A DNA stretch of 64,000 nucleotides from Tabrizicola_A sp965284335 (GCF_965284335.1 NZ_OZ260076.1), one strand, 5' to 3'; shown: positions 43,627 to 52,543, counted from the stretch's first letter. Numbers and translations: made by a program. The notes: generated by a model not told the origin, from the sequence alone.

Positions 43627-45282
43627 ATGGCCAGCTATCAATATGTCTATCACATGGAGAACGTCTCCAAGACCTATCCGGGCGGCAAGACCTGTTTTGA
43701 AAACATCCATCTGAACTTTTTGCCCGGTGTGAAGATCGGTGTCGTCGGTGTCAACGGCGCGGGTAAATCGACGCTTTTGAAGATCATGGCCGGGATGGAC
43801 AAGGATTTCAAAGGCGAGGCATGGGCGGCCAAGGGGGCCAAGGTGGGCTATCTGGCGCAAGAGCCTTATCTGGACCCGGCCCTGACGGCCAAAGAAAACG
43901 TCATGCTGGGTGTGGCCGAACAGACCAAGATTCTGGAACGCTACAACGAGTTGGCCATGAACTACTCGGACGAGACCGCCGATGAGATGGCGGCACTTCA
44001 AGACCAGATCGACGCGGGGAACCTGTGGGAATTGGAGGCGACAGTGGGTGTGGCCATGGACGCGCTGCGCTGCCCGCCGGATGATGCCGATGTGACCACG
44101 CTGTCGGGCGGGGAACGCCGCCGCATCGCGCTGTGCAAGCTCCTCCTCGAAAAGCCCGACATGCTCTTGTTGGACGAACCGACCAACCACTTGGACGCCG
44201 AATCCATCGCTTGGCTGCAAAAGCACCTGATCGACTACAAGGGCACCATCCTGATCGTCACCCACGACCGCTATTTCTTGGATGACATCACGACGTGGAT
44301 TTTGGAACTCGACCGGGGTCGGGGCATTCCTTACGAGGGCAATTATTCGGCATGGCTGGATCAAAAGGCCAAGCGGATGCAGCAAGAGGCGCGCGAGGAT
44401 AAATCCAAGCAAAAGGCGCTGGAAAAGGAACTGGAGTGGATCCGTTCTGGCACCAAGGCGCGGCAGTCCAAGGGCAAGGCGCGTCTTGCGCGCTATAACG
44501 AGATGGCCAGCCAGACCGTCACCGAACGCGCCACGACCGCGCAGATCATCATCCCCAACGGCGAGCGTCTGGGCAATAAGGTGATCGAGGTGCAGGGTCT
44601 GAAAAAGGCCATGGGCGACCGTTTGCTGATTGAGGATCTGTCCTTCACCGTGCCGCCGGGCGCGATTGTGGGGGTGATCGGGCCGAACGGGGCGGGGAAA
44701 TCCACGCTGTTTCGCATGATCACGGGGCAAGAAACCCCGGACGAGGGCACGATCACCATGGGCGATACGGTGCAGCTGGCCTATGTCGACCAGTCGCGCG
44801 ATGCTTTGGACCCGAACAAGAACGTCTGGGAGGAAATCTCGGGCGGGGCCGAGATCATCCATCTGGGCGACATGCAGATGAATTCCCGCGTCTATACCGG
44901 GGCCTTCAACTTTAAGGGCACCGATCAGCAGAAAAAGGTGGGGCTCTTGTCGGGCGGGGAACGCAACCGCGTTCATATGGCCAAGCTCTTGAAATCAGGC
45001 GGCAATGTGCTGCTCCTCGACGAACCGACCAACGACCTGGACGTGGAAACCCTGCAAGCGCTGGAAGCGGCCATCGAAGATTTCGCAGGCTGCGCGATCA
45101 TCATTTCGCACGACCGCTTCTTCCTTGACCGTCTGTGCACGCATATTCTGGCGTTTGAAGGGGATGCCCATGTGGAGTGGTTCGAGGGCAACTTTGAGGC
45201 CTATGAACAGGACAAAGTGCGGCGTCTGGGACCGGACGCGCTGGAGCCGAAGCGGGTGAAGTATAAGCGGTTTTCGAGATAA
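43627..45282 (+). CDS. ettA: Energy-dependent translational throttle protein EttA
   Basis: 551 residues from ATG 43627 (CAGGAG upstream). Two ABC-F ATPase domains: Walker A GVNGAGKST and GPNGAGKST, signatures LSGGERRRIA and LSGGERNRVH, and Walker B LLLDEPTNHLD and LLLDEPTNDLD. The linker between them is the arginine/lysine-rich PtIM region (ELEWIRSGTKARQSKGKARLARY). It binds the ribosomal E site and holds translation when ATP is scarce. A small gene starts 14 bases downstream on the same strand. Confidence 0.97.
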   Translation: MASYQYVYHMENVSKTYPGGKTCFENIHLNFLPGVKIGVVGVNGAGKSTLLKIMAGMDKDFKGEAWAAKGAKVGYLAQEPYLDPALTAKENVMLGVAEQTKILERYNELAMNYSDETADEMAALQDQIDAGNLWELEATVGVAMDALRCPPDDADVTTLSGGERRRIALCKLLLEKPDMLLLDEPTNHLDAESIAWLQKHLIDYKGTILIVTHDRYFLDDITTWILELDRGRGIPYEGNYSAWLDQKAKRMQQEAREDKSKQKALEKELEWIRSGTKARQSKGKARLARYNEMASQTVTERATTAQIIIPNGERLGNKVIEVQGLKKAMGDRLLIEDLSFTVPPGAIVGVIGPNGAGKSTLFRMITGQETPDEGTITMGDTVQLAYVDQSRDALDPNKNVWEEISGGAEIIHLGDMQMNSRVYTGAFNFKGTDQQKKVGLLSGGERNRVHMAKLLKSGGNVLLLDEPTNDLDVETLQALEAAIEDFAGCAIIISHDRFFLDRLCTHILAFEGDAHVEWFEGNFEAYEQDKVRRLGPDALEPKRVKYKRFSR

Positions 45283-45296
45283 GGGGGGACGATCCC

Positions 45297-45743
45297 GTGG
45301 CTGAATTGGTTGCAACTGTTATTGAGTCAGAGTTGAAATTGGCAAGCTATTACACAGGCTTGCGAGACAAGATTGCCACTCTTAATGTGGCAATCGTTGG
45401 CTTTAGTTTTTCGCTCTATGACAAAGTAGTCAGTCACGAAAAAAGCTATTTCTTTTTCCTATTGGGAATCGGCATTTTTTCACTTTTTGCCGCAACACGG
45501 GCGGGCATTGCCTACAATTATCACTTCCGTAACTACGAAGACTTGGTGCGCAGTGACGCCGGTACGAATGCAATCGATGACCTGATGAAATCAAACAGGG
45601 GAAAGTACAGAGCGCAAAAGACGCGGAACGCTTGGTATACCCTAGGTACAACCTTGATACCGACACATGTATTCTGGTCGCTCTCAATTGGGTTGATTTG
45701 TCCGATGGTCGCTATAACAGCATTTTGGCCGTTCGAAAGTTGA
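45297..45743 (+). CDS. Small membrane protein, A/T-rich, unknown function
   Basis: 148 residues from a GTG behind AAGGGGGG. Two N-terminal hydrophobic segments (NVAIVGFSFSLY and YFFFLLGIGIFSLFAATRAGIAY), a charged middle (RNYEDLVRSDAGTNAIDDLMKSNRGKYRAQKTRN) and a hydrophobic C-terminus (WYTLGTTLIPTHVFWSLSIGLICPMVAITAFW). I do not recognise the family; it looks like a four-segment membrane protein with a cytoplasmic loop. Its base use is clearly A/T-richer than the neighbours (many TTT, ATT, AAA, TAT codons), a sign of recent transfer. It follows ettA closely but is unlikely to be an ancient operon partner. Confidence 0.6.
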   Translation: MAELVATVIESELKLASYYTGLRDKIATLNVAIVGFSFSLYDKVVSHEKSYFFFLLGIGIFSLFAATRAGIAYNYHFRNYEDLVRSDAGTNAIDDLMKSNRGKYRAQKTRNAWYTLGTTLIPTHVFWSLSIGLICPMVAITAFWPFES

Positions 45744-45934
45744 CATGTTGACTTGAGTCGGGCGAATCCTTGTACAACAAGCGGGTTCATCCACCAATCC
45801 GGCACCTAAGTTTGATGAACCCAAGCAAGCGTAGGGTGCGCATTCATTGCGCACGACTATCCAAGTACAGGCCCGCGACCGACCTCGGGATGGCGCGCCG
45901 AGGCTGGTTCTAGGCACTTTATCCCTAAACCTCT

Positions 45935-45987
45935 CCCACCGATGTTCTGCTGGCCGCCGTTGTAACGCGCCCTCCCGGGGGGAGGTC
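45935..45987. repeat. Direct repeat, copy 1
   Basis: Begins CCCACCGATGTTCTGCTGGC and ends in the hairpin-forming CCCTCCCGGGGGGAGGTC. It matches 46145-46198 apart from a few bases and one indel in the middle. Confidence 0.85.
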
Positions 45988-46092
45988 GGGCGCGGGCCGG
46001 CGGGCTTCGCCCTTGATTCCGGCCAAGGGGCGCTTGTGGCGGGCGTTCGGCCTTACCCGGCCCGCGCAAATGTGCGCGGGCGTTCGAACCTG

Positions 46093-46115
46093 AAAACGGT
46101 CCACTGGACCGTTTT
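46093..46115. terminator. Perfect palindrome with A/T tails
   Basis: Arms AAAACGGTCC and GGACCGTTTT with a three-base loop; on the plus strand it ends in TTTT and on the minus strand also in TTTT, so it may serve as a two-way terminator between the small membrane gene and idi. Confidence 0.6.
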
Positions 46116-46144
46116 CCCCCGCTAAGAGGCGGGGCGGTTCTCAC

Positions 46145-46198
46145 CCCACCGATGTTCTGCTGGCAACCGTTGCAGACGCGCCCTCCCGGGGGGAGGTC
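46145..46198. repeat. Direct repeat, copy 2
   Basis: Second copy of the repeat at 45935, offset by 210 bases, again starting CCCACCGATGTTCTGCTGGC and ending in CCCTCCCGGGGGGAGGTC. The flanks of the two copies differ. Confidence 0.85.
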
Positions 46199-46303
46199 CC
46201 CTCTCGCGGTTTGCATGCAAACCGCTGCCGGGCAACGGGGCTGCGGGCCGCAGCCTTGGCGCGGGTCCGAAAACCCCAATCGCGCCCTTGCGCAGAGGTC
46301 CGG

Positions 46304-46819
46304 CTAAACCGCCGCTTCGGCCATGCCTTCGGCCAGATAGATCCGCAGCCATGGCGTAAAGTCTTCGGGGTGGCTGCGCACCTCGGTCTCCAGCGTCTCA
46401 AGTGACACCCAGCGGGTTTGCATCACCTCGGCAGGGTCAAGATCAAGTGCCAGATCGGCGGGGGCTTGGGCGGAGAACACCTCGACCACCTCATGTTCGG
46501 TCAGGCCCGCCCCCACCTCGGCGCGGTATTCGATGCCGCCCGCGCGTTGCAGGGCAAGGCCCGTAATCCCCAGCTCTTCGGCCAAGCGGCGTGCGGCGCA
46601 GTCAATCGCTGCCTCACCCCAGCGCGGATGGGTGCAGCAGGTGTTGGCCCAAAGCCCCGGCGTGTGGTATTTGCCCAAGGCCCGGCGCTGCAACAGCACC
46701 TCGCGCCCGCGCATCACAAAGACCGACACCGCCTTGTGACGCAGCCCGCGCTGATGCACCTCAAGCTTTTCGACTTGGGTCAGGGTGCCATCCACCCATG
46801 CCGGGATCATCTCGGTCAT
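46304..46819 (-). CDS. idi: Isopentenyl-diphosphate delta-isomerase, type I
   Basis: 171 residues. Type I Nudix-fold signatures: HKAVSVFVMRGREVLLQRRALGKYHTPGLWANTCCTHPRWGE (catalytic Cys in NTCCTHP) and EHEVVEVF (metal-binding Glu). It interconverts IPP and DMAPP and so feeds geranylgeranyl diphosphate for carotenoids and for the bacteriochlorophyll tail. Its start overlaps the bchP stop by four bases, making it the last gene of the minus-strand bch unit. Type I is typical of photosynthesis clusters in Rhodobacter. Confidence 0.95.
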   Translation of the reverse strand: MTEMIPAWVDGTLTQVEKLEVHQRGLRHKAVSVFVMRGREVLLQRRALGKYHTPGLWANTCCTHPRWGEAAIDCAARRLAEELGITGLALQRAGGIEYRAEVGAGLTEHEVVEVFSAQAPADLALDLDPAEVMQTRWVSLETLETEVRSHPEDFTPWLRIYLAEGMAEAAV

Positions 46820-47997
46820 GTGTGAACCGGCGAGACAAGGCCCAGAAGGTGCGACAGGTTTTTGATGCCGATCTTCAGATGCGCCATGGGCCGGGCGCGG
46901 ACCAATTTCTTGTTCATATAAGCCTCAAACGTCAGGCGCTGCACATCAATGTCATGGCACAGGCTGACAAAACGCTCGCGCCGCTCGTCCGACTTGTAAT
47001 AGGCGTCCTGCATCGAGCGCAACACGCGGAAGACCATCTTGTGCTCTTTCATGAAGAGCTTGCGCGCCAGTTGCAGATCTTTCGCCCGGCCCGAGGCCAG
47101 CATGGCCTGCGCCGCCGTGGCCGCCACACGACCGCCGACCATGGCATAGTAAATCCCCTCGCCCGAGGAGGGCGCCACGACGCCCGCGGCATCGCCCGCG
47201 AGCACCACGTCGCGGCCATTGTCCCAGCGGTCCATCGGGTGCAGGGGAATGGGCGCGCCCTCGCGGCGGATGGTTTCACAGCCCGACAGGCCAGAGGCGG
47301 CGCGCAGATCGGCGGTGGCCTGTTTCAGGTCGATCCCATCAATCCCAGTGCCCATGCCGACGCTGGCCTGATCGCCGTGCGGAAAGACCCAGCCGTAAAA
47401 GTCCGGGCTGATGCGGCCATCATAGATCACATCGCAGCGCATCGGGTCATACTGCGCATTGGCGGGCGGGGCCTTGATGATCTCGTGATAGGCGATGACG
47501 TAAGGGATCTTGTCGCCGCCCGGCACTTCGGTTTTCGCCACGTTTGACCGCGCGCCATCCGCACCGATCACCAGCCGCGTGGTCAGGCGCATCTCTTCGC
47601 CCGTGGCCTTGTCGCGATAGATCACATGGGTGCCGCCCGCATCGCGTTCGATGCGCAGATAGGTGCCGGTCAGGCGGTTGGCCCCATGGCCCACCGCGCG
47701 CAGGCGCAAGAATTCGTCGAAATGTTCGCGGTCCACCATGCCGACAAAGCCGTTTTCAATGGCGATATCCACCGCCCGACCGGTGGGCGAGATCATGCGC
47801 GCGACGTTGATTTGCGCGACGATCTGGCTGGCCGGGATGTCGAAATCTGCAATCATGCGCGGCGGCACAGCCCCGCCGCAGGGCTTGATCCGCCCGGCCC
47901 GGTCAAGCATCGCCACCTTGCGGCCTGCGCGCGCCAGATCATCTGCGGCTGTCGCCCCCGAAGGGCCGCCGCCGATCACCACAACATCATAGGTCAT
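46816..47997 (-). CDS. bchP: Geranylgeranyl bacteriochlorophyll reductase
   Basis: 393 residues. The N-terminal dinucleotide-binding motif VVIGGGPSGATAADDLARAGRKVAMLDRAG and the second FAD motif VVLAGDAAGVVAPSSGEGIYYAM are intact. It reduces the geranylgeranyl tail of bacteriochlorophyll in three steps to phytyl. Both ends overlap neighbours by four bases (bch2 upstream, idi downstream), so translation is coupled along the unit. Cytoplasmic face of the membrane. Confidence 0.96.
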   Translation of the reverse strand: MTYDVVVIGGGPSGATAADDLARAGRKVAMLDRAGRIKPCGGAVPPRMIADFDIPASQIVAQINVARMISPTGRAVDIAIENGFVGMVDREHFDEFLRLRAVGHGANRLTGTYLRIERDAGGTHVIYRDKATGEEMRLTTRLVIGADGARSNVAKTEVPGGDKIPYVIAYHEIIKAPPANAQYDPMRCDVIYDGRISPDFYGWVFPHGDQASVGMGTGIDGIDLKQATADLRAASGLSGCETIRREGAPIPLHPMDRWDNGRDVVLAGDAAGVVAPSSGEGIYYAMVGGRVAATAAQAMLASGRAKDLQLARKLFMKEHKMVFRVLRSMQDAYYKSDERRERFVSLCHDIDVQRLTFEAYMNKKLVRARPMAHLKIGIKNLSHLLGLVSPVHT

Positions 47998-49298
47998 GCT
48001 TTGTCCCCTTGGAAATCTTGTGATTGGGGGGCGCTTTGGCCTGCCCCGATGATTTGTGCGGCCATGACGGCAGCGATGACGAAAAGCCCAGCCTCAACCG
48101 TAAAGACGAGGCCAAAGGCGGTGGCGTCATCGGTCAACTGGCGCGCGACATCCACCGCAGCCGCCCCGAACAGCCCGCCAAGCCCCGCCGCAATGGCCTG
48201 AGATGCGCCCCAAAGCCCCATGCGCGTGCCTTCGCGCGCCGCCCGCCCCTCGCCCGCAAGGGCCATCATTGACCCGATGGCGGCCACGGCAAACATGCCG
48301 TTGAACAGGCCCAGCGCGATGGTGGCCGGTTGCAAAAGCGCCCCGCCCTGAGGCATTTGCCCCAAGGCGGCCAGCGTGATGAGCGAGAGCGCCGAGCCAA
48401 GGCATCCGGCCATGATCCATGCGCGCAGCGAGCCGATCTTAAGCCCGGTGGCCGCAATGCCCACCACCAGCATACCCACAAACACGCCGCCGTTCTGCGC
48501 GCCCGAAAGCTGTGTCGATTGGCCCGGTGTCAGGCCGAAACTGAGGCCCGCATAGGGCTCAAGGATCAGTTCTTGCATGAAATAGGCGGTCATCGACAAA
48601 AAGATGAACAGGGTGAAATGGCGCGCGCGCCGTTCGGCCCAGATCTCGGCCAGACCGGCGCGAAAGGGGATGGGGCTTTCGGCGATGATGGGGCGATTGC
48701 CGCGGTGGCGGGCTTCGATGCCCCAGATGGCCAGCGTGGTCACGGTCACCGCCATGCCTCCCACCAGCGCCACCAGCTCCAGCAAAAGCTGCGGCGAATA
48801 GGGATCAAGCGCCTTGCCCACAAGGGTGGCCGTCACGGCGATGCCGAAGATCATCATCAGCCATGTGATCGTGGCAGCCGCCGCGCGGCGGCGCGGATCG
48901 GTGGCCGTGGCCAAGAGCGCCAAAAGTGAGGTGCCAGAGGCCCCGACGCCCAGCCCGATCAGCGTATAGGCGGCAATCGACAGGACCAGCCCGGCGAGAT
49001 AGGCCGTTTGCATCCAGACCATGCCGAGCGTGGCCAGAAAGGCCCCCAAGGCCAGCACCGCCATGCCGCCGATCACAAAGATCGTGCGGTTGCCCTGCGT
49101 ATCCGAGCGAAAGCCCCAATTGGGCCGGGTGATCTGAATGGCGTAATGCAGTCCCACCAAAAGCCCTGGCAAGACGGCGGGCAATGAAAGCTCCACCACC
49201 ATCACCCGGTTCAGCGTCGAGGTCATCAGGACAACCAGCGCGCCAAGACACAGTTGCACCAGACCAAGGCGAAAGATGGAGAGCCATGACAGGGTCAT
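47994..49298 (-). CDS. PucC-family (BCD) membrane protein, Orf428/Bch2
   Basis: 434 residues, 12 hydrophobic segments. It belongs to the PucC/LhaA branch of the major facilitator superfamily, shown by NRVMVVELSLPAVLPGLLVGLHYAIQITRPNWGFRSDTQGNRTIFV at the N-terminus, which also appears in LhaA at the right end of the window. Members are linked to light-harvesting complex assembly or pigment delivery. In Rhodobacter it sits between bchG and bchP, as here; the position supports the assignment to orf428/bch2. Confidence 0.93.
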   Translation of the reverse strand: MTLSWLSIFRLGLVQLCLGALVVLMTSTLNRVMVVELSLPAVLPGLLVGLHYAIQITRPNWGFRSDTQGNRTIFVIGGMAVLALGAFLATLGMVWMQTAYLAGLVLSIAAYTLIGLGVGASGTSLLALLATATDPRRRAAAATITWLMMIFGIAVTATLVGKALDPYSPQLLLELVALVGGMAVTVTTLAIWGIEARHRGNRPIIAESPIPFRAGLAEIWAERRARHFTLFIFLSMTAYFMQELILEPYAGLSFGLTPGQSTQLSGAQNGGVFVGMLVVGIAATGLKIGSLRAWIMAGCLGSALSLITLAALGQMPQGGALLQPATIALGLFNGMFAVAAIGSMMALAGEGRAAREGTRMGLWGASQAIAAGLGGLFGAAAVDVARQLTDDATAFGLVFTVEAGLFVIAAVMAAQIIGAGQSAPQSQDFQGDKA

Positions 49299-50203
49299 GG
49301 CAGGTCACCGATGCTGCGCAGGGCAAAGGCCGCAATCATCATGCCGCTGACATACATGCCGATGCCAGTGGCGTTATACCAAGGCGCTTTGCCCTTGGGA
49401 TCGGCCAACAGGGTTTTCATCGCCCAAAACTGCGCAAGCAGCAGCAGGGCGATGGCCAGAGCATGCCAAGGGCGGCCCCAGATCAGCAACAGCGCGATCA
49501 CCAGCGCTTGTGCCAGTGCCATGACGGTGCAGGCCAGCCGCGCGGCCACTTCAGGGCCCAAGGTTACCGGAAGCGAGCGCACGCCGTGCTGGCGGTCGCC
49601 CTCCAAGGCCTTGAAATCATTCAGCGTCATGATGCCATGCGCGCCAAAGGCGTAAAGCAGCGCAATGGTCACAATCTCGAACGAAGGCACCCCGGCGGAC
49701 AGAACGGCCGCGCCGGTGAACCACGGCAACCCTTCATAGCACAGGCCCACCAGCCCCGGCCCCCACCAGCCCGAGCGTTTCAGCCGCACGGGTTCGGCCG
49801 AATAGGCCCAAGCCGCCAGCACGCCCACCACGGTGGCCGCAAAGCCCCAAGGCCCCAAGAACCAGCCCATCACCAAGGACAGCGCCGACATGGCCAGCGC
49901 GATCCACAAGCCCCAGCGACCGGGGATGCGGCCCGAGGGGATGGGGCGGTTCGGCTCATTCACCGCATCGACGTGGCGATCACACCAGTCATTGGCCGCC
50001 TGAGACATGCCGCAGACCACCGGGCCTGCCAGAACAATGCCAAGGATCACCAGCGGCAGGGCCGCAAGGGGCGAGGCACCAACCGACACCACCCCGCACA
50101 GATAGGCCCACATCGGCGGAAACCAGGTGATCGGCTTGATCAGCTCTAGCATCGCGCGGGGTTGCGGATAGGGGGATGAGTGTAAGGTTTCTGATACGGT
50201 CAT
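49295..50203 (-). CDS. bchG: Bacteriochlorophyll synthase
   Basis: 302 residues with about eight helices. The UbiA prenyltransferase motifs NDWCDRHVDAVNEPNRPIPSG (first Asp-rich, Mg-diphosphate) and LNDFKALEGDRQHGVRSLPV (second) are intact. It esterifies bacteriochlorophyllide a with geranylgeranyl diphosphate in the membrane. The N-terminus MLELIKPITWFPPMWAYLCG is that of the Rhodobacter enzyme. A PpsR-type site overlaps the region just before the start, so bchG may have its own promoter. It is followed by bch2 with a four-base overlap. Confidence 0.97.
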   Translation of the reverse strand: MTVSETLHSSPYPQPRAMLELIKPITWFPPMWAYLCGVVSVGASPLAALPLVILGIVLAGPVVCGMSQAANDWCDRHVDAVNEPNRPIPSGRIPGRWGLWIALAMSALSLVMGWFLGPWGFAATVVGVLAAWAYSAEPVRLKRSGWWGPGLVGLCYEGLPWFTGAAVLSAGVPSFEIVTIALLYAFGAHGIMTLNDFKALEGDRQHGVRSLPVTLGPEVAARLACTVMALAQALVIALLLIWGRPWHALAIALLLLAQFWAMKTLLADPKGKAPWYNATGIGMYVSGMMIAAFALRSIGDLP

Positions 50204-50204
50204 G

Positions 50205-50222
50205 TGTCAACCTAGCATTACA
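50205..50222. promoter_or_regulatory. PpsR/CrtJ operator upstream of bchG
   Basis: TGT-CAACCTAGCATT-ACA fits TGT-N12-ACA. It begins two bases from the bchG start codon, so repressor binding would block both initiation region and ribosome access to a nearby transcript start. Confidence 0.7.
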
Positions 50223-50249
50223 TCTTTGAGTCGGGCAAGCACAGACTTG

Positions 50250-50843
50250 TCAACTTGGAAGTTCAGCGCGTGGGGCAATCTCAAAACGGCAGGCCGCATC
50301 GCCACAGGCGCAGCAGGCGGTTTCAAGCACCTGAGCCGTCGGCCAGACGAGGGTGGAATACAGCCGCTCGAACACGGCGGCGTGCCAATGGCAACTGGGC
50401 GCGCGCCCTGCCCCGCAGGCCAAGGGATTGGCGGCGATGGTCAGCGTCAGGGGCGCGCGCGCGGCCACGGAAAAGCGGCCCGATCCGGCAAAGGTCCAAG
50501 AATGTTTGGCGATGGCCATGGTCAAGGCCCGGGCACCAAGGGGGGCGGGCAGCGCGCGGATCACGGCCTTGGCGGCGCGCGGGATGCGGTTGGCAAGGAT
50601 GTAATCCGCTGTCCCCAAGCCCGCCGCGCGCAGCACGCCGGGGGCAAGATCAGGGGCGGCCTGCACCACGGCGCGGTGCAGACGGGCCACCTCGGCCTCG
50701 GGCCACATCCCGGCATCGGGGGGCGGCACCGGCACATCGGCGCGGGCGAAAAGCGCGGTGCGCTCGGCCACGCCCAGCGCCCGGTCAAGCACCGGCACCA
50801 GCTGCAAAAGCGCGTTGGGGCCGATGCGGGCGACGCGGTCCAC
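50250..50843 (-). CDS. bchJ: Bacteriochlorophyll synthesis protein BchJ (V4R domain)
   Basis: About 197 residues from a GTG at 50843, eight bases past the end of bchE; an ATG at 50888 inside bchE is an alternative. The C-terminal half is a V4R-type domain: FERLYSTLVWPTAQVLETACCACGDAACRFEI, with the CACGDAACRF cysteine cluster that may bind metal or a tetrapyrrole. It was once proposed as an 8-vinyl reductase; that activity is now assigned to BciA/BciB, and BchJ probably helps channel substrate. It follows bchE in the usual order. Confidence 0.9.
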   Translation of the reverse strand: MDRVARIGPNALLQLVPVLDRALGVAERTALFARADVPVPPPDAGMWPEAEVARLHRAVVQAAPDLAPGVLRAAGLGTADYILANRIPRAAKAVIRALPAPLGARALTMAIAKHSWTFAGSGRFSVAARAPLTLTIAANPLACGAGRAPSCHWHAAVFERLYSTLVWPTAQVLETACCACGDAACRFEIAPRAELPS

Positions 50844-50847
50844 CGGT

Positions 50848-52527
50848 TTACTCGGCCGGTTCGCGCATTTGCTGTTTGCCACCGCCACAGGCCATCACGG
50901 GGCCTGCATCCTCGGGCAGGTGGAAAGCACCTGCTGCGGCACGTTCGGCGGCACGTTCCTTGCCTTGGGCGCGCAGGGCCATTTGCCGCTCGCGGGCGCG
51001 GGCCGCACGGTCGGCTGCGGCGTCCCAATCTTGCATCTGCGCCTCGGCGATGGTGCGGGTCTCGTCAAAGTGGAAATTCACCTTGTCCTTGGACTGCGGC
51101 CCCCAATAGCCCGCTTTGCCAAGATCATAGAAGGTGCGGCCAACGCCAGCCTTCAAGAAGGCCTTCAGACAACCAAGCAGGTATTTGCGCCGGAACCCGG
51201 TGCCGCGCCATGGGTAGTGGAACAGCGCCTTGCGCATGTAAAAGCGGCGGTAGTTCTTCATCACGCCGTTCAAAAGCTCGCCCCGCGTCATTTCAGCGGG
51301 TTTCATGATGGGGGTGACGAAGTTGTATTTCGAGAAGTCGAACACCTCGACCTGATCGCGAAGTTCTTGGAACAAGGGCGTAAAGGGCCAAGGCGTATAC
51401 ATCGCCCAATTGGCCAGATCGGGCTGCCAATCCCAGGCCATCTGGAAGGTTTCTTCCAGTGTTTCGGGCGTTTCGTTGTCCAGCCCCACGATGAACTGCG
51501 CCTCGACGAAGATATCGGCGTCGCGCAAGAGTTTGATCGCCAGCTTGTTGTCGGCAACCGTGGTTTCCTTGTTGAACTGGTCCAGTTTCAACTGCGCCGC
51601 CGCCTCGGTGCCCAAGGACACATGCACAAGCCCCGCGCGGCGGAAGAGCGGCAAAAGGTCCTTGTCGCGCATGATGTCGGTGACGCGAGTGTTGATGCCC
51701 CATTTGACCTTGTCCGGCAGGCCACGGGCGATCAGTTCTTCGCAAAATTCAATGAATTTGCGCCGGTTGATGGTGGGTTCTTCATCGGCCAGAATGAAAA
51801 AGCCGACCTGATGGTCATTGACCAGCCGCTCGATCTCATCGGCCACCTTTTTGGGGTCGCGCACGCGGTAATCGCGCCAGAATTTCCACTGGCTGCAGAA
51901 GGAACAGGTAAAGGGACAGCCGCGCGCCATGTTGGGGATGGCCACGCGCACGCCAAGGGGGGTGTAGAGGTATTTCGACCAATCCAGAATGGTCCAATCG
52001 GGATCAATCCCGTCAAGGTTCTTGACGGTGGAGGCGGCGGGGGTGGCGACGATTTCGTTGCCGTCCATAAAGGCCAAGCCCTTGATCTTGCGCTTGTCCT
52101 CGGGCCAGCGGCCATCGCGGCGGGCCTGCATCAGGGCGGTCATGATCTCTTCTCCCTCGCCGCGCACGATGACATCGACCCAAGGCGCTTCGGACAGAAC
52201 TTGCCGATACATAAAGGTGGCATGGATGCCGCCCAGAACGCGCAGGGCATTCGGAACCACCTCGGCGGCCAGCTTCAACACCTCTTCGGCCACATAGATT
52301 GCCGGGGTGATCGCGGTGGTCCCCACTACATCGGGGGCCAGATCAATCATGCGCTGGCGCAAGTCCTCTTGCGTGACATTTTCGGTCATGGCGTCAATGA
52401 AATGGATGTCGGTAAACCCGGCGGTTTTCAAAGAGCCCGCAAGATAGGCCACCCAAGCAGGCGGCCAAGTGCCGGCAATTTCCGCGCCGCCAGAGTGGTA
52501 ATTTGGGTGAATGAACAGGATCCGCAT
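50848..52527 (-). CDS. bchE: Mg-protoporphyrin IX monomethyl ester oxidative cyclase, anaerobic
   Basis: 559 residues. The N-terminal part is a B12-binding-like domain (FIHPNYHSGGAEIAGTWPPAW...), and the radical SAM cluster CPFTCSFC uses Cys204, Cys208 and Cys211. It forms the fifth (isocyclic) ring with water-derived oxygen and works without O2, so it is the anaerobic counterpart of AcsF. The C-terminal tail is Ala/Arg/Met-rich. It has a strong upstream control region with two PpsR operators and an FnrL-like box, and it leads into bchJ. Confidence 0.97.
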   Translation of the reverse strand: MRILFIHPNYHSGGAEIAGTWPPAWVAYLAGSLKTAGFTDIHFIDAMTENVTQEDLRQRMIDLAPDVVGTTAITPAIYVAEEVLKLAAEVVPNALRVLGGIHATFMYRQVLSEAPWVDVIVRGEGEEIMTALMQARRDGRWPEDKRKIKGLAFMDGNEIVATPAASTVKNLDGIDPDWTILDWSKYLYTPLGVRVAIPNMARGCPFTCSFCSQWKFWRDYRVRDPKKVADEIERLVNDHQVGFFILADEEPTINRRKFIEFCEELIARGLPDKVKWGINTRVTDIMRDKDLLPLFRRAGLVHVSLGTEAAAQLKLDQFNKETTVADNKLAIKLLRDADIFVEAQFIVGLDNETPETLEETFQMAWDWQPDLANWAMYTPWPFTPLFQELRDQVEVFDFSKYNFVTPIMKPAEMTRGELLNGVMKNYRRFYMRKALFHYPWRGTGFRRKYLLGCLKAFLKAGVGRTFYDLGKAGYWGPQSKDKVNFHFDETRTIAEAQMQDWDAAADRAARARERQMALRAQGKERAAERAAAGAFHLPEDAGPVMACGGGKQQMREPAE

Positions 52528-52543
52528 CAGGGCCTCCGCAATC

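Larger units (their letters stand above)
45744..46303. other. Gene-free, hairpin-rich stretch at the border of the photosynthesis cluster
   Basis: 560 bases without a plausible gene; one minus-strand reading frame only contains peptides repeated from the direct repeat. Inverted repeats include arms GGGTTCATC/GATGAACCC (45783-45822), GTGCGCA/TGCGCAC (45836-45854), AAAACGGTCC/GGACCGTTTT (46093-46115) and a perfect GCGGTTTGCATGCAAACCGC at 46206. Two copies of a 53-54 base direct repeat are included. Confidence 0.75.

Noticed and set aside
43522..44976. Upstream extension of nadD opposite ettA
   Set aside because: The extension covers the ettA coding region on the other strand; nadD starts at 43521 with a strong ribosome site.
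45297..45743. Pycsar-type transmembrane effector
   Set aside because: The layout of hydrophobic segments is vaguely similar, but no nucleotide cyclase or other defence gene is nearby.
45857..46279. 140-codon minus-strand frame in the repeat region
   Set aside because: It only translates the direct repeat twice (QQNIGG peptides) and is Pro/Gly/Arg-rich, with no ribosome site.
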